A DNA stretch of 43,475 bases from Roseibacillus sp. GTDB lineage: Bacteria > Verrucomicrobiota > Verrucomicrobiae > Verrucomicrobiales > Akkermansiaceae. The notes beneath the pieces were generated by a model, which was not told the origin of the DNA, did not search any database, and saw nothing but the letters and a program-made list of their open reading frames with translations. The translations under genes and the position numbers were made by a program. The DNA is taken from the NCBI GenBank assembly GCA_002723015.1, contig PBNG01000095.1, positions 1 to 43,475 of the forward strand. Direction: 5' to 3'. Below, one piece after another: positions 18,097 to 25,300 of this stretch (within the stretch, counting starts at the first letter, position 1; each line of letters begins with the position of its first letter).

Positions 18097-18709
18097 GAGA
18101 CTCTTTGGTGGCATCCACTGAACGCTCAGCGAGGTAGGTGAGAAGGATCTGCGCACAGTCCTCCGCACTGAGGGAGTTTGTATCAAGGACTAATTCCGCC
18201 TCGTCCCCGGGCTCCTCGAATCCGCTATCCTTACCGGTAAAATCTGCGATTCCCCCCGCATCAGCCTTTGCGTAGAGCCCCTTGGGATCCCTCGAGGCGC
18301 AGGTCGGATAGTCTGCTTTTACAAACACCTCCACGAAGTCACTCCCGATGATCTTTCTCCCGATGGCGCGCAGACTCCGTCGCGGCGTAATCGCTGCGAC
18401 TATTGTGATGATTCCAGCCCCGCAGAAAAGCCGCGCTACCTCGGAATTGCGTCGAATATTTTCCTCCCGGTCTTCGTCCGAAAAACCGAGGTTGGAGTTC
18501 AGTCCGGCACGGAGGTTATCGCCATCGAGGATCACAGTGAAACGTCCAGCCCGGTTCAACTCACGCTCAACGATGTTGGCAATGGTTGACTTCCCTGAAC
18601 CTGAAAGCCCGTATAACCAGAGAATGACTCCCTCCTGCCCCAGCATTCGCTCCTTGTCCTCTCTCGTCAGGAAACGGTTGAACTCCGGATGGATATCAGT
18701 ATTGGGCAT
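18089..18709 (-). CDS. cysC: Adenylylsulfate kinase (CysC)
   Basis: 206-residue APS kinase that phosphorylates APS to PAPS, the sulfate donor for sulfotransferases. P-loop: GLSGSGKSTIAN (about residues 34-45). The APS-binding region has ILDGDNLRAGLN (about 60-71) followed by LGFSDEDREENIRR (about 74-87), and the lid region shows KGLYAKADAGGI. The start ATG gives MPNTDIHPEFNRFL, a normal length. It precedes cysD with an eight-base overlap and follows the DUF2061 gene by 18 bases, so the three are one translation unit. Presence of the kinase, with no PAPS reductase nearby, favours a sulfation role over cysteine synthesis. Confidence 0.95.
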   Translation of the reverse strand: MPNTDIHPEFNRFLTREDKERMLGQEGVILWLYGLSGSGKSTIANIVERELNRAGRFTVILDGDNLRAGLNSNLGFSDEDREENIRRNSEVARLFCGAGIITIVAAITPRRSLRAIGRKIIGSDFVEVFVKADYPTCASRDPKGLYAKADAGGIADFTGKDSGFEEPGDEAELVLDTNSLSAEDCAQILLTYLAERSVDATKESHA

Positions 18710-18727
18710 TCGTCATGGAGGAGGTTA

Positions 18728-18937
18728 TTAGCGCGGAATCATCTGCCAGGCCCGTTCGTGGAAATAGTAGACAAGGAATTTGGCCACAAATTCTATTCCG
18801 CCGATTGCCAGAGCTGGCTTGATGTCTTGATAAACGGCCCAAGCGATCAGGATCGTTGTAAGGGTCGCCAGGACTCGCCAGCTTACCGCCTTGAGCAGGC
18901 TACGACGCCGAGATTCCCCTTCAGTTTGCCTGTCCAT
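18728..18937 (-). CDS. DUF2061 small membrane protein
   Basis: 69-residue protein of the DUF2061 family. The family pattern is clear: RSLLKAVSWRVLATLTTILIAW, split between helix one and its lead-in, then IGGIEFVAKFLVYYFHERAW near the C-terminus. Two transmembrane helices are predicted (about residues 20-35 and 44-60). DUF2061 genes recur beside sulfate-activation genes in many bacteria, which suggests a membrane role connected with sulfate or PAPS, but no biochemical function is established as far as I know. It lies two bases behind the WecG-like gene and 18 before cysC. Confidence 0.9.
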   Translation of the reverse strand: MDRQTEGESRRRSLLKAVSWRVLATLTTILIAWAVYQDIKPALAIGGIEFVAKFLVYYFHERAWQMIPR

Positions 18938-18939
18938 AG

Positions 18940-19755
18940 TTATCGCTCCATCGGATAATTACTGATTCCCATCAGCTGTGGGAGAATTGAAAACACGAAA
19001 GCCGTATTGTTAACAGCATAGCGCCGCCAGAGACGGCGGGGCTCACACACGAGCCGGAAAAGCCACTCGAGGCCCCAACGCTGCATGACTCCGGGTGCTT
19101 GGCGGACTCTGCCGGTGTGAAAGTCGAAGGCTGCTCCCACCCCGAACAGAATCAGCCCGTGACCCCATCCATCGCAAAGGTCGGGATTTCGGTTCAACAG
19201 GTCATGCATGAAACGTTCCTGCTTCGGCGTACTCAGCCCTACCCAGAAAAAATGCGGCCGGCTTTCCTTGAGCTGCACCACCAGCTCCTTCTCCTCAGCG
19301 TCAGTGAGAGGACGAAAGGGCGGGCAGCAGATGCCCGCCACCTCGGTCCCCGGGAATCTTTCCTTCATCCTTCCGGCAAGGTCCTCTGCGACTCCTTCGT
19401 TGCCCCCCCAGAAGTAATGCTTTCGCCCGGTCCTGGCTGTTGCGGAAACCATCTCCAGCATCAGGTCCGGGCCATAGACCCGTGCCACCTGCGCCTGCCC
19501 ATGCCATTTCGCAAGCCACACCATGGGCATCCCATCAGGGGTCGAAAGATAGGAACGGTTATGAATCCGTTTCAGTTCTTCGTCACGGAAGGACTCCATC
19601 ACACCGTGCACCCCTGAGACCGTGACGTAGCCGGCAAAGCCCGGCCTGTCAGCTCCCTCAAGCACCTTCTCGAGAGCAGTGCCCATGTTAAGGGCACTAA
19701 TTCCAACGCCGAGGACGTTGACACGCGGAACCAGATCTGAACTCGCCTCGCTCAC
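18940..19755 (-). CDS. WecG/TagA/CpsF-family glycosyltransferase (GT26)
   Basis: 271-residue inverting GT26 enzyme, which usually adds the second sugar to an undecaprenyl-linked primer at the inner membrane. Family features: VTVSGVHGVMES near the N-terminus, STPDGMPMVWLAKW (about residues 70-83) containing the catalytic-region Asp, RVYGPDLMLEMV (about 91-102), and FFWVGLSTPKQERFMHDL near residue 174-191. The C-terminal arginine- and aromatic-rich tail (PRRLWRRYAVNN) is the usual membrane-association appendage. WecG transfers ManNAcA, TagA transfers ManNAc; here the donor could be the locus's own UDP-GlcNAc3NAcA, which is inference. Confidence 0.9.
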   Translation of the reverse strand: MSEASSDLVPRVNVLGVGISALNMGTALEKVLEGADRPGFAGYVTVSGVHGVMESFRDEELKRIHNRSYLSTPDGMPMVWLAKWHGQAQVARVYGPDLMLEMVSATARTGRKHYFWGGNEGVAEDLAGRMKERFPGTEVAGICCPPFRPLTDAEEKELVVQLKESRPHFFWVGLSTPKQERFMHDLLNRNPDLCDGWGHGLILFGVGAAFDFHTGRVRQAPGVMQRWGLEWLFRLVCEPRRLWRRYAVNNTAFVFSILPQLMGISNYPMER

Positions 19756-19779
19756 GGTCTTTTTCTGCCAGTGCCTTCC

Positions 19780-20784
19780 TTAATCAATCACCACTTCACC
19801 CCGCTTTCGTCGCTGATACTGCTCCTCGATCCACCGGTAGGTCTTTTCCAACCCGGTCGCGAGATCAACCTCGGGCTCCCAGCCAAGAGTGCTCTCTATT
19901 AACGTGTTATCAGAGTTACGGCCCCGGACTCCCTGCGGCTTGCTCAAGTCATAGTTACGCTTGAGGGTAATCCCGGCTATACCCTCAATGATATCCAGGA
20001 GCCCATTGATACTTACCAGCTCAGCTCGACCAAGATTCAGTGGATCGGTGTGACTGGAGCTCATCAACTTCGCCATCCCGCTGAGACAGTCATCGATATA
20101 CATGAACGACCTCGTCTGCTCCCCATCACCCCAGATCTCAATCGCATGATCCCCGGTATCCAAGGCCTCGATCACCTTCCGACAGAGGGCCGCTGGAGCT
20201 TTTTCGCGACCTCCAGTCCAGGTTCCAAACGGACCATAGACGTTGTGAAATCGGAACACTCTGACATTGCTCCCAAAATCTTCGTGAAAGTTCTGGCACA
20301 TGCGCTCCGAAAATAGCTTTTCCCATCCGTAGCCATCTTCCGGCTGAGCCGGGTAGGCGTCCGATTCCTTCAAGGCCATCACGTCCGTATCGTCCTGCCG
20401 ATAGTCTGGGTAGACGCAGGCGCTACTCGCATAGAAGTAGCGATTGACGCCGAGGTCACGAACCGCCATCAGGAGGTGGGTATTGATCAGGACACTGATC
20501 ATGCACAAGGCACGATTGAATTCGATAAAGCCCATTCCTCCCATGTTGCATGCGAGGTTATACACCTCGTCGCAACCCTCCATTACCCGGTAGCAGGCAT
20601 CTTTTTCCTCCAGATTTACCACGTGGTTCTCAGCCCCCTCATGGACTTGGTACCATTGGTCGAGTTTTTTAACATCCGCTACAACCACCTGGTGGCCTTG
20701 GGCAAGAAGTGAGCCTGCAAGGTGTCCGCCAATGAAGCCTCCACCGCCTGCTACGAGAATTTTTTTTGTCTGGTTTTCCGACAT
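19780..20784 (-). CDS. GDP-mannose 3,5-epimerase homologue
   Basis: 334-residue extended short-chain dehydrogenase. NAD site GGGGFIGGHLAG (residues 13-24). Compared with plant GDP-mannose 3,5-epimerase, the following are conserved: ACNMGGMGFIEFN (about 78-90), the catalytic block YASSACVYP (118-126, with Ser121 and Cys123 at the plant S143/C145 positions), YGWEK (152-156), FHNVYGPFGTWTGGREKAPAA (an insert typical of the enzyme), GDGEQTRSFMYIDDC and QGVRGRNSDN. The expected reaction is GDP-D-mannose to GDP-L-galactose (and GDP-L-gulose). It is the first gene after the ops-containing leader. No clear Shine-Dalgarno sequence precedes the ATG, which fits RfaH-dependent translation. Confidence 0.87.
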   Translation of the reverse strand: MSENQTKKILVAGGGGFIGGHLAGSLLAQGHQVVVADVKKLDQWYQVHEGAENHVVNLEEKDACYRVMEGCDEVYNLACNMGGMGFIEFNRALCMISVLINTHLLMAVRDLGVNRYFYASSACVYPDYRQDDTDVMALKESDAYPAQPEDGYGWEKLFSERMCQNFHEDFGSNVRVFRFHNVYGPFGTWTGGREKAPAALCRKVIEALDTGDHAIEIWGDGEQTRSFMYIDDCLSGMAKLMSSSHTDPLNLGRAELVSINGLLDIIEGIAGITLKRNYDLSKPQGVRGRNSDNTLIESTLGWEPEVDLATGLEKTYRWIEEQYQRRKRGEVVID

Positions 20785-20953
20785 ATTGTTTTCGTGGTTT
20801 TGCTGACCAGCCGGGCCGATCAGAAATAATGTTCGTTACTGGATAAACAATGGCTCTCAGGGAAGTGCTCCTCAGGGAAAGGAGCAAGACGGCCACTCAT
20901 GGTATCGTTGTTAGTAACCTGTGAATAAGATGGCTTCTGGCAGATCGTTCTCA

Positions 20954-20964
20954 ACGCTACCGCC
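20954..20964 (-). promoter_or_regulatory. ops/JUMPstart element
   Basis: On the minus strand the sequence reads GGCGGTAGCGT, preceded by G and followed by TGAGAAC. This equals the core of the E. coli ops (JUMPstart) element that pauses RNA polymerase and recruits RfaH. It lies 170 bases before the first long-operon gene and just downstream of an RfaH-like nusG paralogue gene, the expected arrangement. Confidence 0.8.
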
Positions 20965-20973
20965 CTTGGTCAT

Positions 20974-20993
20974 TTGACGAAATGTTCCGTCAA
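20974..20993 (-). other. Small hairpin just upstream of ops
   Basis: On the minus strand TTGACG, an eight-base loop GAACATTT, and CGTCAA form a perfect six-base stem ending nine bases before the ops core. It could influence RNA polymerase pausing or simply be part of the leader fold. A chance origin is possible. Confidence 0.35.
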
Positions 20994-21077
20994 GACCCGC
21001 AAGGCATCCATGATGCGGTGTGAATAAGTCTCTCAGCTGCCGCCTGATACGGTGGAGAAACACAACAATCTAAAAAA

Positions 21078-21095
21078 GTTCAAGAAAATTTGAAC
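21078..21095. promoter_or_regulatory. Palindromic operator-like site 2
   Basis: GTTCAAGAAAATTTGAAC: inverted repeat GTTCAA-N6-TTGAAC. It has the same arms and spacing as the site upstream of the gbsR-like gene (22217-22234). On the minus strand it is followed by six T, so a weak intrinsic terminator for the nusG-like gene is an alternative reading, although the stem is AT-rich. Confidence 0.55.
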
Positions 21096-21097
21096 TA

Positions 21098-21115
21098 ATT
21101 CAGAAAAAAATGAAC
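21098..21115. promoter_or_regulatory. Palindromic operator-like site 3 (degenerate)
   Basis: ATTCAGAAAAAAATGAAC: TTCA-N8-TGAA core, matching sites 1 and 2 in arm sequence and total length. Its start is exactly 20 bases from that of site 2, about two helical turns, which would place two dimers on the same face of the DNA. Confidence 0.45.
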
Positions 21116-21125
21116 TTATTGAAAT

Positions 21126-21686
21126 TTAGGCGTTTGTGTCACCAGGCGGTCGCGAAACCTTCCTCGGCAGGAGAAGGGAGTAAAGATCAACATCAATCGG
21201 CTGAGCTTGACCCAGAAACTCGATAAAAATCCGGACTCGCTCTTCTGCCGGTCGAACTTCGAGAACCGTCCCGGTCATTCCCCGTAAGGGACCGTCAGCC
21301 AATTCTACCTGGTCTCCAGGCTCAGCGACCGGCTGCAGGGTGATAACTTCTCCCTTACCCTCTTCCCTCGCCAGCTCGGCTCTCAATTCCTCGACGAAAC
21401 AAGCTGCCACGGTCGGGACGCTCTCACCAAAGCGAAGAATTCCGCTGACACCTGCAGCATAGCTGACCGCCCTTTGCTTCTCGGCGAGTGCAAAATGAGC
21501 GAGGAGATACCCCGGGAAAAGGGGTTCCACCCACCAGATTTTGCCACGGCGCGTTACTTTCCGATAGCGGAGACGAGGACAGACGACCTCGACCCCGTCC
21601 AAGGCTCTCAGGGAGGCCGCTGCGATATGCTCCCGCTTTGGCTGCGCTCGCAGGCAATACCAAGCTCGCTCCCCTGTGTCTGTCAT
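21126..21686 (-). CDS. RfaH-like NusG paralogue (specialised antiterminator)
   Basis: 186-residue NusG-family protein. The NGN domain begins with WYCLRAQPKREHIAAASL (about residues 9-26), followed by VVCPRLRYRK and the LFPGYLLAHF motif (about 56-65) that is the RNA polymerase-binding hallmark. A C-terminal KOW domain covers GDQVELADGPLRGMTGTV (about 123-140) and the final strands. The ATG at 21686 was chosen over upstream starts because it gives a normal NGN N-terminus and lies five bases after the regulator stop, with a GAGG run in front. Specialised paralogues such as RfaH, UpxY and LoaP control long glycan operons. The ops element downstream supports RfaH-like action on this operon. Confidence 0.88.
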   Translation of the reverse strand: MTDTGERAWYCLRAQPKREHIAAASLRALDGVEVVCPRLRYRKVTRRGKIWWVEPLFPGYLLAHFALAEKQRAVSYAAGVSGILRFGESVPTVAACFVEELRAELAREEGKGEVITLQPVAEPGDQVELADGPLRGMTGTVLEVRPAEERVRIFIEFLGQAQPIDVDLYSLLLPRKVSRPPGDTNA

Positions 21687-21691
21687 CCTCG

Positions 21692-22186
21692 CTACTCCCC
21701 GAGCACCCTTTGAACCAACGGCAAGACAAGCTTGGCCTGCTTCAACCAACGCTCCAGCTTCTTCACTCTTTCGTCATAGAATTCCTGTTTGATGCCGTCC
21801 TCTTCCTTGGCAACCTCCTCCTCAAGGGCCTTGAGGCGATCCTTCCCGCTTTCCATGTGTGGCCTCATTTGCTCCCGGATAAACCCCCCTACCAGCTTCT
21901 TGAGTTCGATATCCCCCTCAAAATAGGTCCGCCGGACATCAGGACCCTCAACTTCCCTGATGGCTCCGAGGGTCCGTAGAAGCTTGAGCCCCTGACTGGC
22001 AGAACCCTTTGAAATATTGAGACGCTCCACGAGATCATCCATGGCGAGGGGTTCCGCCGAGATAAAGAGCAGCCCGTAAATTTCCCCGATCGACCTGGGT
22101 AAGCCCGCGAGCCGCACTCCATCCGCGAAGAGAGAAACGACCTGTCGCTCAATCTCGATCAGACTACTCGGCTTGGCCCCTGACAC
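21692..22186 (-). CDS. GbsR/MarR-family transcriptional regulator
   Basis: 164-residue winged-helix regulator of the GbsR group. Conserved parts are FADGVRLAGLPRSIGEIYGLL (about residues 19-39, split at the helix turn), SAEPLAMDDLVERLNISKGSASQGLKLL for the DNA-binding helix pair, and GAIREVEGPDVRRTYFEG for the wing. A long C-terminal helix (about 110-160) probably dimerises. The GTG at 22186 matches the family's usual N-terminus. The only longer start, a TTG at 22222, would lie inside the palindrome at 22217-22234. It is co-transcribed with the nusG-like gene. Likely an autoregulated repressor of the polysaccharide operon; the signal is unknown. Confidence 0.85.
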   Translation of the reverse strand: MSGAKPSSLIEIERQVVSLFADGVRLAGLPRSIGEIYGLLFISAEPLAMDDLVERLNISKGSASQGLKLLRTLGAIREVEGPDVRRTYFEGDIELKKLVGGFIREQMRPHMESGKDRLKALEEEVAKEEDGIKQEFYDERVKKLERWLKQAKLVLPLVQRVLGE

Positions 22187-22216
22187 GGAGCCTACCCCAG
22201 CATATGGCGTGCAAAG

Positions 22217-22234
22217 GTTCAATTTTTATTGAAC
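22217..22234. promoter_or_regulatory. Palindromic operator-like site 1
   Basis: GTTCAATTTTTATTGAAC: perfect seven-base arms GTTCAAT/ATTGAAC around TTTT. It lies about 30 bases upstream of the chosen gbsR-like start, in the divergent region shared with the beta-helix protein gene. A repressor here could autoregulate and also touch the divergent promoter. Confidence 0.6.
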
Positions 22235-22303
22235 TCAAGGACTCCCACTTTTCCCCGGTGGACCAGACGGGCCAGGTCTTGAAAGATAGCGCTGAAGGCG
22301 AGG

Positions 22304-22333
22304 ATTATATATTTTATTTATATTTAATGTAAA
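22304..22333 (-). promoter_or_regulatory. Candidate sigma-70-like promoter of the regulator gene
   Basis: On the minus strand TTTACA (22333-22328) and TATAAT (22309-22304) are separated by 18 bases. This is a close match to the consensus in an AT-rich stretch. Transcription would begin near 22297 and cross palindrome site 1, so a bound repressor would act as a roadblock. This is inference from sequence only. Confidence 0.4.
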
Positions 22334-22392
22334 AATAGTTAGACATTTCAGCATTTTTATAAAACTATTAGCCCCCCCTTTTTTCCGCTCCA

Positions 22393-25300
22393 ATGCTCCT
22401 CCCCAACGCATCTTTCCAAGCCTTCCTCTTCCTTGGAACATCCTGCATAAGCGCGCTGGGAGCAAATCAACTTCATGTCGCACCCCCTCCGCTTGGGAGC
22501 GATTCCAACCCGGGGACCCTGTCCCATCCGTTTGCGACCATCGCCCACGCGGAGCTCCAGACTCAGGCAGGCGACACCGTGTTCCTCCACGAGGGCGTCT
22601 ATCGCGAATCAGTCCGGTTTCGCCGAAGTGGAACTCCGCATGCGCCGATTACTTACCGGCCCTACGATGGTGAGCAAACCCTCGCCAAAGTCAGCCTGTC
22701 CACTTTCAAGGTCATTGAACCCGGGGTGTCCGGGGCAGGCATCTGGGAGCAACACCGGGACTCCATTTTCAAAATCCAACTCTCCCAAGAATACGGTCTG
22801 GGAGTAGGAAAATCCAGCATTCTGATCGACGGGAAGGCCCAGAAAATTGCGCGATGGCCTAACGCTCCCAAGGCCTTTGACTTTAACTGGGAAAACATGG
22901 CGGCCGCTCAGCAAGCCTTCCACGATCCCTCCTCCGCCGGTCCCGAGCCTCCCTACGAGGGCACGTTTTTTACCGCTTCCTACCACGACCTTGCACTTCC
23001 AGACCGCGAGGTCGACAGCTGGCGAGGGGCCCGGATTGATACCAGCCCGGGCGGCGGAGTTTTCCGTGATACCGGCATCGTGACAGGTTCGGGCGCAAAT
23101 TCCCTGACCTTCCGCTATCGGCCCTTCCGCAAACCGGGCGCCTACGTGGCCCGAGCAGATCCCTATTTCCTCTGGAACCACCTTAATGCACTCGATGAGG
23201 AGGGAGAGTATTTTTTCGACATCGAAGGAGTCAGCGGTCCCGCTTACACGCTCTACCTCTTCCCACCCGGAGGCCGCTCTCCAGATCAGCACACCATCGA
23301 GATCAAGAGCCGGGAATATGCCTTCGACTTGAACTGGACGAGCCACGTTCATTTGAAGCAGCTCAGTTTCATAGGGGGAGGAATCCAATGCCCGGTTTCG
23401 AGTTCCTCCATCCTTATGGACGATCTGCATGTTCGCTACGGAGGCTCAGGCCTCGACGGACTGCAACCCGGGCGGGCCGCAATCTGGCTGAAAGGAAACG
23501 GCCATACACTGCTCAACAGTCAGATCGAAGAGTCCTACGGCGGTGGGGTCATTACCCTCGGCACCTTCACCGAAATCAGGAATAATGTGATCCGGGACTG
23601 CATGCTCTATGGCATCGCTTCCTTTGATAGTTCCGACATCCACGTCCACCAGAACACGATCTATGGAAATCAGGGAGAGAACATCCACATGTATTCTCCC
23701 CGAGGAAGGTTCAATTACAACCACTGCTATCATGCAGGCAGGCGAGTAACCGACTCAGCAAGTCTGAATTCGAATTACAACGGGGACTTGCAGGGGATGG
23801 AGGTGGCCTACAACTGGGTGCACAGTAATGTGGCACGGTTCAATCCGGAAAGAACGGATGAAAACGGTGCCGGGCGGTTGGTCTGGGGAGGCGGCAGGGG
23901 TATCCGGATGGATACCAGTCCGTCCAACGTCTTTATTCATCACAACCTGATCTGGGGTATCTCCGCACCAAATCTAAGCTTAACCCTATGGGCTCTCGAT
24001 CCGGACCAGGTCAATTACCGGAACTCCATGCAGCGTGTATACAACAACACCATCGATGGACAGATTCACATCGCAAACCGTGGCAGCATCGGGGGCATCG
24101 ATATTCGCAACAATATCTGTACCGAGGTGAGAGAATTCGGAGCTGAGATCGATCCCCACATCGTCCGGAATAACTTCATGACGATCGGAAAATTTGAATC
24201 CGAATGGCCCGGAAACTCCTCTAATAAGTCCCTCTTCAGATCGGCAACGACCGGGAACTTTGAACTCCTTGAAACCGCTGCAGCAATCGACGCCGGGGAA
24301 AATATTCCAGGTATAAACGACGACTTTTCCGGTAACGCTCCCGACGCCGGCGCACTAGAACATGAGGGGGGCTCCAACCCACACTGGAGCGCTGGCGCCC
24401 TTCTCCGCCCCAAGGACACCGCCAACCTGCGATTTGCGTTGCTCACCAAACCCAATGGAGAGCGCTACCTCGTTGTTTCAGGAATGCCCGAGGGCAGGAT
24501 CCCAGCCCGCGAATTCACAGTGCGGATCGGAACCCTGATCCTGCGCGATCATCGCCTTGTCTACTCGACCGAAACCCACTGCGGCGAGGCCTACTTCAAG
24601 ATCGAAACCGAAGAACCACCCCGGAATCTCCCCGTTGATTTCTCCCTCGACGGAGTACTTTTCCAGAACAGTGGTGCCACCGTTAACCTTCAGGGATCTT
24701 CTCTCTCACTCGACAGCCTGGATATCTCTACAACCACGCCACAGGCGGGGACCCGGCACACAATAACCGGCAGAGGACTTGGCGCCAGCGAATGGACCGT
24801 TCCCCTGAGGATGGAGAATACAACCGGTGAGGACCTGAACCACGCACCAGTGCCCGTGATCTTCAACACAAGGGAGCACATCGAGGAGAACCGGATGAAT
24901 TCCGATTGCTCCGATCTGCGGGTCCTCCACTGGGAAACCGGAAAAGAACTGAGATACTGGATTGAGTCCGGGAAAAACTCCGAAGCGACCCTCCTCTGGG
25001 TGAGATACGGCAATGACTCGCCCCTGATGAATCGATTCAGCCATCTCGATGAATCAGGCTATTATCTGTCCTTCGGACAACCTGACAGGGGTTCATCCTC
25101 GGACCCTGCGGTCATCTTTGAATACTTCCCCGAGTTACTCGACGAGGATCTGAAGGTCTGGGTGTCTGCGAACCGGCTCGCGGAAACGCATCGTGATGGC
25201 GAGCCCATCACCTCGTGGGACAATATTGTCTCCATAAACCCGCTGACGCAGCCGGATGCCTCGGCCGCACCAACGCTGAATGCGAATCAACTCAACCGCC

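Larger units (their letters stand above)
20785..21125 (-). promoter_or_regulatory. Untranslated leader of the exopolysaccharide operon
   Basis: 341-base stretch without a credible gene between the nusG-like stop and the epimerase start. From the nusG side it holds two palindromic sites (21098-21115 and 21078-21095), a small hairpin (20974-20993) and an ops/JUMPstart core (20954-20964), followed by about 170 bases to the epimerase ATG. A promoter is expected near the palindromes, but I could not assign convincing -35 and -10 boxes. Readthrough from the regulator genes is an alternative. Confidence 0.7.

Noticed and set aside
15863..18709. cysD, cysN and cysC as cysteine-assimilation genes
   Set aside because: They are embedded in a glycan operon with two sulfotransferases and no reductase genes. 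Assimilation cannot be excluded without the rest of the genome.
21073..21095. Hairpin plus T-run on the minus strand as a terminator of the nusG-like gene
   Set aside because: The stem is only six or seven AT-rich pairs, and the same palindrome recurs at two other sites in regulatory positions, so an operator is the better reading. A dual role is not excluded.
22609..23430. Minus-strand open frame of 273 codons inside the beta-helix gene
   Set aside because: No domain or plausible start context, and it lies wholly within a convincing plus-strand gene.
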